DNA of 7,213 bases, from the NCBI GenBank assembly GCA_947177515.1, contig CAMWUU010000186.1, positions 1 to 7,213 of the forward strand. The letters are read 5' to 3'. Every line of letters begins with the position of its first letter. The first letter of the stretch is position 1. The notes under the pieces were generated by a model that worked only from the letters and a program-made list of their open reading frames with translations, ran no database searches and had not been told where the DNA came from. The stretch comes from an uncultured Lachnospiraceae bacterium. GTDB lineage: Bacteria > Bacillota > Clostridia > Lachnospirales > Lachnospiraceae. Position numbers and translations under genes: made by a program. Below, in pieces: positions 1 to 5,954 of the stretch.

Positions 1-377
1 AAATGATTTGTTTTTGTGTATATAAATATTTATAAATATTATTTTCTATTCCATCCAGTCTACAAATAAAAACCTGTCCTTATATCTTTACAAAAATATA
101 TTACCAATGCACAAAAAAGCACAGTTCCCCCAAACATCCAATCCCTATCTGTCTTGGACATAACGGATTTAACCACGGAAACAGACCTATTTAAATGATT
201 AAAGAATGGTAAATTTTTACATACATCCAATGGGTGCCGGAACAAAGACAAAATACTTAGAAGAGTCCGTGAAATTTTTGTTTTGGTAAACCTGCGGCTA
301 TTTTACGCCGCCCCAAATCGAAAACGGTGCAAAATATGGTTGCCGCAGGTATAGGATAGTACTATATTATTAATACT
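1..377. other. A+T-rich intergenic region downstream of the permease; no convincing gene
   Basis: No supported gene lies here. A minus-strand open frame at 60-251 (63 codons) begins with TTG, has no Shine-Dalgarno sequence, and shows only one hydrophobic run near its end. Its first ATG, near 158, also lacks a ribosome site, so I do not call it. The left end holds a perfect tandem duplication of a 10-mer (TATAAATATT at 21-30 and 31-40), part of which (21-34) is self-palindromic. A 10-bp palindrome (ATAGTACTAT) sits at 356-365. The only substantial structure is the hairpin at 290-350, annotated separately. Confidence 0.6.
290..350. repeat. Long imperfect inverted repeat (hairpin), possible terminator of the permease gene
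   Basis: A perfect 9-bp outer stem pairs 290-298 (ACCTGCGGC) with 342-350 (GCCGCAGGT). Inside it, 300-304 pairs with 331-335 (ATTTT/AAAAT). After one mismatch, 306-310 pairs with 325-329 (CGCCG/CGGTG) around a 14-nt loop at 311-324. On each strand one of the two imperfect pairs can form as a G-U wobble. The structure begins 28 nt past the permease stop codon, which suits transcription termination. However, the bases after it on the minus strand (TTTACCAAAAC) form only a poor U tract. It could instead be a small interspersed repeat or an mRNA 3'-end stabiliser. The base pairing is read directly; the function is inferred. Confidence 0.55.
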
Positions 378-1796
378 TTAATGTGTTACAAAGAACATCA
401 CAGCAAACAGTATCCCAATCACCCATGTCCCCACATTGATTTCCTTTGCCTTGCCCGTAAATAGCTTAAGGAAAATATAGGAAATCAGGCCAAACGCAAT
501 CCCGTAGCTGATATTGTAAGTAAAAGGCATAAAAGAAATTGTCAGGAATGCCGGAAGCGCGATGGCAGGGTTATTCCATTCAATCTTCAAAACCGCGCCC
601 ATCATCAGGACACCTACAAAAATCAGCACCGCAGCAGTCGCACATCCCGGGATTAACGAAGCAACCGGGCTTAAAAACATGGCGATAAAAAACATGCCCG
701 CCGTAACCATGGCAGAAAGTCCCGTCCTTCCTCCCTCTGCAATACCGGAGGACGCTTCTACGAAAGTAGTAACCGTGGAAGTACCACAGACCGAACCGCA
801 AACGGTTGCAATCGCATCGGACAGCATCGCCTTCTCAAAATTCGGAACTTCACCCTTTTCGGTCAGCATATTGCCGCGCGAGCAGGCACCAAACAATGTA
901 CCGAGGGTATCAAACATATCGACAAGGCAGAATGCAAGCGCGGTGGTTACCAAAAGGATGATAAGCGAGGCTGCGCTGTGATCCGCAAGGTAAGCGGAAA
1001 AATCAAACCCCTGCGTAAACACTTTACCAAGGGCAATCTCACCAAAATCCTTAAATGCGGAAAACGGGTTGAAATTAAATTTTTCACTGAATCCCACATA
1101 AAAATCTTTTACGGTAAACCCAAGGATATAATAAACAACTGTACTTCCAAGCATCCCCCAGAATACGGCTCCCTTAACTTTTTTAGCGGAGAGCGCAGCA
1201 ATCGCAATCAGGGCGAAAATTGTAACAAGCAGTGGCATAATCGTTGCCCAGGTCGCCGTACCATTAAATACGTTGAACGAAACCAGGGTGACACAAGTGG
1301 AACTGTCCTGCACAACAATCCCCGCATTCTGAAGCCCGAGGAATGCAATGAACAGGCCGATACCCGCCGGTATTGCCATACGCACACAAGCAGGTATCGC
1401 GTCAAATATTTTTTTTCGCACGCCGGTCAGCGTCAGGGCAATAAACAGCACGCCATCAAAAAGTACAAGCAAAAGGGCGTTTGCGTAGGACAGCCCGAAT
1501 CCAAAGCATACCGTATAGACGAAGAACGCGTTTAATCCCATGCCGGAAGCCTGCGCAAGCGGCAGGTTGGCAAGCAGCCCGATCAAAAGCGTCCCCGCAA
1601 CCGCCGAAATCGCCGTGGCAATATAAACGGCATTGTACATCCGATCCTCTGTCGTACCGTTCATCATTGCTAGGTTGGCGAACATGCCCGAATTAACCAT
1701 AAGGATGTAAGCCATCGCCATAAAAGTGGTCAGTCCGGCCAAAATCTCGGTTCTGATGGTGGAACCCTTTTCTTTTACCTGAAAATACTTTTCCAT
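378..1796 (-). CDS. NCS2-family (AzgA/PbuG-type) purine permease, 472 aa
   Basis: This is a polytopic inner-membrane protein predicted to import purine nucleobases (guanine, hypoxanthine or adenine) by proton symport for salvage. It matches the AzgA-like branch of NCS2 across its full length. The N-terminal motif TEILAGLTTFMAMAYIL lies near residues 16-32. The GMGLNAFF signature is at 85-92, DMFDTLGTLFG at 293-303, and the GTSTVTTF...GGRTGL substrate-site block at about 338-360. Around a dozen or more hydrophobic helices are visible, and the length of 472 is normal for the family. I chose ATG at 1796 because AAAGAGG lies 9 nt upstream; an in-frame TTG at 1805 directly abuts that site and is less likely. 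The gene is 213 nt downstream of the Hsp70 gene and probably has its own promoter and leader. The exact base transported cannot be told from the sequence; PbuG- and PbuO-like roles are both possible. Confidence 0.95.
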   Translation of the reverse strand: MEKYFQVKEKGSTIRTEILAGLTTFMAMAYILMVNSGMFANLAMMNGTTEDRMYNAVYIATAISAVAGTLLIGLLANLPLAQASGMGLNAFFVYTVCFGFGLSYANALLLVLFDGVLFIALTLTGVRKKIFDAIPACVRMAIPAGIGLFIAFLGLQNAGIVVQDSSTCVTLVSFNVFNGTATWATIMPLLVTIFALIAIAALSAKKVKGAVFWGMLGSTVVYYILGFTVKDFYVGFSEKFNFNPFSAFKDFGEIALGKVFTQGFDFSAYLADHSAASLIILLVTTALAFCLVDMFDTLGTLFGACSRGNMLTEKGEVPNFEKAMLSDAIATVCGSVCGTSTVTTFVEASSGIAEGGRTGLSAMVTAGMFFIAMFLSPVASLIPGCATAAVLIFVGVLMMGAVLKIEWNNPAIALPAFLTISFMPFTYNISYGIAFGLISYIFLKLFTGKAKEINVGTWVIGILFAVMFFVTH

Positions 1797-1805
1797 AAGG
1801 AACAA

Positions 1806-1812
1806 CCTCTTT
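1806..1812 (-). promoter_or_regulatory. Ribosome binding site of the purine permease
   Basis: AAAGAGG on the minus strand lies 9 nt before ATG 1796. Its spacing favours that ATG over the upstream in-frame TTG at 1805, which would leave no spacer. Confidence 0.6.
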
Positions 1813-1866
1813 CTGCGCCGTAAAGTTTAGGACTGCCGGCAGGATACCAAAATAGCACATCACGCC

Positions 1867-1896
1867 GCACTGTCCTTGCTCCCGTATGGACAGCGC
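1867..1896 (-). promoter_or_regulatory. Stem-loop in the permease 5' leader, possible cis-regulatory RNA
   Basis: On the minus strand GCGCTGTCC (1896-1888) pairs with GGACAGTGC (1875-1867) over 9 bp, with a 12-nt loop. The only imperfect pair is a G-U wobble when read as minus-strand RNA, but an A-C mismatch on the other strand. That favours a structure in the permease transcript. The stem sits about 70-100 nt upstream of the start codon in a G+C-rich island that contrasts with the A+T-rich sequence before it. Purine permeases in Firmicutes often carry purine riboswitches, but I do not see the conserved purine-riboswitch core here. The structure is seen; any regulatory role is inferred. Confidence 0.4.
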
Positions 1897-1932
1897 ACTC
1901 ACGCGGGATACATTATTTCAAAATACTTTATA

Positions 1933-1961
1933 AAAATACCATAAACCGCGTATAAAATCAA
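1933..1961 (-). promoter_or_regulatory. Candidate sigma-A promoter for the permease
   Basis: On the minus strand TTGATT (1961-1956) is followed after 17 bp by TATTTT (1938-1933). An overlapping alternative is TTTATA (1956-1951), 18 bp, TATAAA (1932-1927). Both are weak and lie in A+T-rich sequence where chance matches are common. Either would place the leader stem-loop inside the transcript. Confidence 0.3.
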
Positions 1962-2009
1962 GTATCAGATAAGAACCGACAGTAAAATCCAACCCATTTA
2001 AAAAACGAA

Positions 2010-4847
2010 TCACATTTCCAGCTTAATCAGCAAAAACTGCTCCTCATCTTCATTTAGAAATTCCCCGTTAATCATCTTCATTGCAACTTCGCGCGGTTTT
2101 ATGCACTTTGCCACAACAAATACTTTATATTCCCTTTCGATATTCTGGATAATATCGAGTGCTTCCTCTGTTACCTCACCTGAAAGTTTCATCCCCTGCT
2201 GCCGCCTGTCGCAGATCCATCCAAGTGCTAACAAACAGCATGTCAGTTCCTCCGCAGAAAGCCTTTTTGTCCGGATTGCATCACATAGTGCCCTTACAAT
2301 TCTTTCTTGTGCTTTCTCCGACAAAATATCCTGCCCATCTTTCCTTAATGCAATCCCGACCGCATAGGCACTGAACTGGATATTACTTCCCATATTGTTC
2401 TGTACCAACCTCACATCTTTTTCAAATTCCCCGCAAAGCCATTCAAGATCCGTCCGTGTCTTTGCATGCACGTACAGGCAGGCCTGTAAATACCTTGTGG
2501 AACTATGCAATGCGGACAATTTGCTAAGCTGTTCGAAATCGGCGCACATGCTCAATGTATATACGGCCTGGATATTCGTCGAAACCCTTGTCCCGACTGC
2601 AACCATACCATGCAAATCCGCTCCAATCTGGCTCATGCACGCATGGGCAAGCTTCTGTTTTTCTTCCGTTCCCCAGTTTCTTCCAATTCTTCTTGCAATT
2701 ACAAACAGTCTTTGTCTTGCCTCCTCATTGGAAACATTTTTTAATGTATCCAGCACCGCCTCCGGAAAATCTTCCTTATTCCCGGCATTACATATACTGC
2801 CCACACATTCCGAAATTCTCTTTGCCAGGCTGCTTCTTTCGCTTTTCCCCCTGCATTTTTCATAATTCTGACATAACTGTAATAAATTATTAATCTCCGC
2901 CTTTGGATGGAGTTTTAAGCCATCCGGCGGGACAAATTTCGTCCTTACTTTGCTTTTCTCCCCATTGTCAATCGCGATCTCCACATATCCCTGTTCTAAC
3001 TTCCATTTCCCTTTATCGTCCCTGCTTGTCCATGCCCTCATAGTAATAATCTTATTATTTCCCATATGTACTACAAACGCTACAAAAGCACCTTCCGGGT
3101 AATTTTGCCTAAACGATATATTTCCGGTCGCAATCGTGCGGTATGTTCCATCAAGGTTGCGGGTTTTGATCGGTACGGCGATCCGGTTCTGCCCCCTCTC
3201 AATCCGGAAACCGTACATAACAGGCGAAGTGTACGGCAGTTCCGCGCCGGTTGGTATAATCATCTGGACAGCCCCGTTTTTTACCCCCAAATACAGACTG
3301 TCATTGAGTATGCTGTTGCCCCATTGTATGGCCATATACGATACCGGTTTTGCTGGCGCAGCCTCCATTTCTGGCAGGGGCTGCCTTTTCTGCATTCCTC
3401 CCGTCCATCCCACTGCCCGGTCCGGCTCATAGGCCTGCCTTCCTACCATCCTCATATCATCTTGAATCTGTTCATATTTGTGCAGATAGTAATGATATAC
3501 AGCCGCCCCCCTTGCCACTGCCTGATCGGGATCAAGGGCAACGATAGGATCAAATCCGAAAAATTCCTTTAAGCGCTCCGTCACCATATAAAATTTTGAC
3601 ATACCACCGTTTACAATAACAGCATCCGCCGTAATTTCTTCTTCCATAAGTTTCTTTGATGCCTTATGCAGTACGTCAAGAATCGGATAGATGATATTCC
3701 TGGTATTTTTAATACTCTCCACTCTCCTGTAATCCTGAAAGGTAAGTTCCTTAGCCATAAAAACGGACAGGATCCCTTCAACTTCCTCCTTTGTAAACGC
3801 ATCGTCATAAGAATAACCAATCCCCCCCATATTGCCGCCGATCGTTATTTCAATTTCCCCATCTTCCTCATCCCAGCCAGAACTATATTCCCCGCTGCAC
3901 TGCTCATTTAAATCCAGTTTCAGGTTCTCCGCATAAACCCGAAGCTGCGCCATAATCACTTTTTCCTCATGGCGCAATTTTGAAACAACCTCAGGATGGT
4001 TTTGATACTGTTTTATGTACCTCCCATACATTACCCTGGCAATTTCCTCATCAAAATCATCGCCGCCAAGCAGGGTATACCGGTTCGTTGCAATCTCATC
4101 CACCTTTAGCACGTCGTTAGCATCCTCACGCCTCTTTATCTCGTGCATTGTAATATCGAGTGTCCCCCCGCCTAGGTCAAAGACAAGGACGCGCTTTTTC
4201 CCTTCAAGGTCAAGGATGCGGTTTGAAATCTCCCCGTTATGGATCTGGTTCATCAAATCATAGATTACCGCATTCGGCTCGGAGAGAAGAACTGGTCTTT
4301 CACTCCCGTCCCGGTTCCTAATCTTTATCCCCGCAAGCTCCGCTGCATCCCTTGTGGCCTTGCACATTGCAGAATCAAAATTTGCAGGGACGGTAATCAC
4401 GGCATCCGTGATCTCACAACGGTAAACCTTTGAGGCTTCCTTTAACAAATGTTTCAGTATCCTTGCAGAAATCTCAGCCGGTGTCCGATCCGGGATATCC
4501 GGCGATAACCCCTCCACAAGGGGATTTCCCATCTGGCTTTTGACGGACTTTGCCACTAGATGCGGGCGCAGGGGATACTGCATTTTTGCAAAATCCCCCA
4601 CCAGTGGTTCATACCCTTTTTCCTGCCTGTAATAAACACATGAGGGAAGGGTTGGTTTTTTCATCGTTGTCAGTTTCACATCACCGGACACCGCGTTATA
4701 CATATCGGTTGCCCTGGCAATATCCACAACCTTGCTCACCGCGTCGCCGTTCGGTTTTTCATTGATTGTCGCGAGGACGGAATTTGTCGTTCCCAAATCA
4801 ATCCCGACACATAAATCATTATGTTCAAATTCCCCTGAAGTTTCCAT
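2010..4847 (-). CDS. Hsp70 (DnaK-like) chaperone with an extended helical C-terminus, 945 aa
   Basis: This is a predicted cytoplasmic ATP-driven chaperone or switch protein. The nucleotide-binding domain spans about residues 12-455. It has phosphate-1 GIDLGTTNS at 15-23, a cap-lysine equivalent K103 in SVKSQMG, VITVPANFDSA at 150-160, SEPNA with E190, phosphate-2 FDLGGGTLD with D224 and T229, LLGGDDFD at 259-266, and the adenosine block VNGGMSKF at 412-419 with LDPDQAVARGAAV at 438-450. Positions matching DnaK D8, K70, E171, D194 and T199 are all kept, so it should hydrolyse ATP. The VLLLD-type linker is absent and is replaced by a polar, proline-containing stretch at 456-505. Residues 505-625 resemble a diverged substrate-binding beta domain. 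Residues 645-945 are mostly helical, about three times the usual lid, with no family I recognise. DnaK is about 610-640 aa, so this is not housekeeping dnaK. It starts with ATG in a TAATG overlap with the GrpE-like gene and has a strong ribosome site. It is the last gene of the operon. Confidence 0.93.
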   Translation of the reverse strand: METSGEFEHNDLCVGIDLGTTNSVLATINEKPNGDAVSKVVDIARATDMYNAVSGDVKLTTMKKPTLPSCVYYRQEKGYEPLVGDFAKMQYPLRPHLVAKSVKSQMGNPLVEGLSPDIPDRTPAEISARILKHLLKEASKVYRCEITDAVITVPANFDSAMCKATRDAAELAGIKIRNRDGSERPVLLSEPNAVIYDLMNQIHNGEISNRILDLEGKKRVLVFDLGGGTLDITMHEIKRREDANDVLKVDEIATNRYTLLGGDDFDEEIARVMYGRYIKQYQNHPEVVSKLRHEEKVIMAQLRVYAENLKLDLNEQCSGEYSSGWDEEDGEIEITIGGNMGGIGYSYDDAFTKEEVEGILSVFMAKELTFQDYRRVESIKNTRNIIYPILDVLHKASKKLMEEEITADAVIVNGGMSKFYMVTERLKEFFGFDPIVALDPDQAVARGAAVYHYYLHKYEQIQDDMRMVGRQAYEPDRAVGWTGGMQKRQPLPEMEAAPAKPVSYMAIQWGNSILNDSLYLGVKNGAVQMIIPTGAELPYTSPVMYGFRIERGQNRIAVPIKTRNLDGTYRTIATGNISFRQNYPEGAFVAFVVHMGNNKIITMRAWTSRDDKGKWKLEQGYVEIAIDNGEKSKVRTKFVPPDGLKLHPKAEINNLLQLCQNYEKCRGKSERSSLAKRISECVGSICNAGNKEDFPEAVLDTLKNVSNEEARQRLFVIARRIGRNWGTEEKQKLAHACMSQIGADLHGMVAVGTRVSTNIQAVYTLSMCADFEQLSKLSALHSSTRYLQACLYVHAKTRTDLEWLCGEFEKDVRLVQNNMGSNIQFSAYAVGIALRKDGQDILSEKAQERIVRALCDAIRTKRLSAEELTCCLLALGWICDRRQQGMKLSGEVTEEALDIIQNIEREYKVFVVAKCIKPREVAMKMINGEFLNEDEEQFLLIKLEM

Positions 4848-5938
4848 TATTCCTCCTCCTTTACCTTCGGTCTGGAAATCTGTAGTTCCTTGTCCTTATA
4901 AATCCATCCCGGCGATACCACGCGGACTTTCTTTGTTTCCTCCGGTTCCTGAAACGGTGTTCCCTCGTAATTGCAGAATTCAACATCTGCCGCAACCACA
5001 TCCCGGATGGCATTGATTTTCATAATCGGTTCAATATGGCTGTCCCTTACAAACTGGATTAGTTTCTTAACCATAATCAGCAAGCCGTTAATCTCAATAG
5101 GCAACTCAAAATTGTTTTTGCGCAATTCATCCACCCCTTTTTTCACAACGAGCAGCTCATCCAGTATACAGCCATATTTCTCAGAATTCAGCTTTGCAAA
5201 AAAGTCCGCGAGCTCTTTCACCTTGCCCGCCTCTAGCTGCTGTGCAAATTCATCCTGGAGTTCGCTCAACATTGTATTGGTTCGGTCCAGACGGTTTTCA
5301 AGCTGCCCAATCCTCTTGATTGCCTGCTCATAAGACATTTGTTTTTCTGATTTTAACGCCTGCCCCTTTTTCTTATTGTCATGGGACTGAGGAAAACTGT
5401 AAACCTCACACACAACATCCACAATATCATAAAAGAAATATCTAGAAAATGTATTTCCTAACAAATAAAGATTATCAATATCATGGTACAAATCAAGTTT
5501 TGGATATTTGCGATATATCATAATAGCAGCGATACGTTCCTGGGAATCATGCCTTTTCCCGTTAAAAGCCGGGGTTTCCTTTCTCCTTTTCTCCAGTTTT
5601 TCAAATGCTTCCTTCTTCCCGGAAAGCGCCTCGACAAATAAAGAGGCAACACTTTCCGCCCACTGCCATATTTTTTTCCTTTCTGCCGGGTTTGCAATCT
5701 TTAAACTCCTGAAAATCTGGATTACTTCATCCGCGCAGAGATTATACCCGTATTTGTCATTTACCAGGTCGGCGCACCTTGTCGGTCCGTTCTCATAATT
5801 AGAACAGATCGCCGCTAGAATCCTGTTTTCCATAATATAATCTTCTTTCGGCTTCCCCCCTCTTTTTAACATTCTCTGCATAGCTTCATGCATCCCATCC
5901 AATACTTCTTTTACCTTATCATCTTTTACATCAACCAT
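4847..5938 (-). CDS. GrpE-like nucleotide-exchange factor fused to an unrecognised N-terminal domain, 363 aa
   Basis: The C-terminal part has the GrpE layout. A charged coiled coil spans about residues 201-240 (heptad-like QLENRLDRTNTMLSELQ). A helical bundle follows at about 240-300. The end is a small beta domain, with HIEPI at 301-305, GTPF at 326-329 and VVSPGWIYKDKELQISRPKV at 340-359. This parallels the GrpE pattern GVEPI...G.PFDP...V...GY...RVLRPA. GrpE proteins release ADP from Hsp70, and the partner here would be the Hsp70-like protein encoded next. Residues 1-190 are soluble, rich in charged and aromatic residues, probably helical, and not recognised. Normal GrpE is about 170-220 aa, so this is a fusion. 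I chose ATG 5938 because AAGGAGGG precedes it closely; a longer in-frame start at 6013 would run through the upstream gene and has no such support. The GrpE assignment is by pattern only and the sequence is diverged. Confidence 0.8.
   Translation of the reverse strand: MVDVKDDKVKEVLDGMHEAMQRMLKRGGKPKEDYIMENRILAAICSNYENGPTRCADLVNDKYGYNLCADEVIQIFRSLKIANPAERKKIWQWAESVASLFVEALSGKKEAFEKLEKRRKETPAFNGKRHDSQERIAAIMIYRKYPKLDLYHDIDNLYLLGNTFSRYFFYDIVDVVCEVYSFPQSHDNKKKGQALKSEKQMSYEQAIKRIGQLENRLDRTNTMLSELQDEFAQQLEAGKVKELADFFAKLNSEKYGCILDELLVVKKGVDELRKNNFELPIEINGLLIMVKKLIQFVRDSHIEPIMKINAIRDVVAADVEFCNYEGTPFQEPEETKKVRVVSPGWIYKDKELQISRPKVKEEE
4851..4860 (-). promoter_or_regulatory. Ribosome binding site of the Hsp70-like gene, embedded in the preceding gene
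   Basis: AGGAGGAGGA on the minus strand lies 3 nt before ATG 4847 and also encodes part of the Lys/Glu tail of the upstream protein. The upstream stop TAA and this ATG share one base (TAATG). This arrangement normally gives translational coupling and matched production of the two proteins. Confidence 0.85.
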
Positions 5939-5942
5939 AATA

Positions 5943-5950
5943 CCCTCCTT
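5943..5950 (-). promoter_or_regulatory. Ribosome binding site of the GrpE-like gene
   Basis: AAGGAGGG on the minus strand sits 4 nt before ATG 5938, inside the 16-nt gap after the hydrolase stop codon. It decides the start in favour of MVDVKDDK and against the 25-codon longer frame. Confidence 0.85.
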
Positions 5951-5954
5951 CTGG

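Noticed and set aside
60..251. Minus-strand 63-codon open frame with one hydrophobic segment
   Set aside because: TTG start, no Shine-Dalgarno sequence at it or at the internal ATG, no recognisable family, and A+T-rich sequence where such frames arise by chance.
290..350. Integron attC-like recombination site
   Set aside because: The paired arms lack the conserved RYYYAAC/GTTRRRY ends, and no integrase or gene cassette is present.
978..1535. Plus-strand 185-codon open frame opposite the permease
   Set aside because: The permease frame on the other strand has complete AzgA motifs. This frame has low-complexity basic composition and no family resemblance.
1810..2009. Classical purine riboswitch upstream of the permease
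   Set aside because: The conserved core elements of that class could not be found in the leader; only an unrelated stem-loop is visible.
2010..2080. Intrinsic terminator after the Hsp70-like gene
   Set aside because: A short run of T follows the stop codon on the minus strand, but I could find no convincing stem before it.
3066..3572. Plus-strand 168-codon open frame, and the many other plus-strand frames across 2101-6899
   Set aside because: They lie opposite well-supported genes with clear Hsp70, GrpE-like and MBL motifs, have no ribosome sites worth noting, and their products look like reverse-complement shadows.
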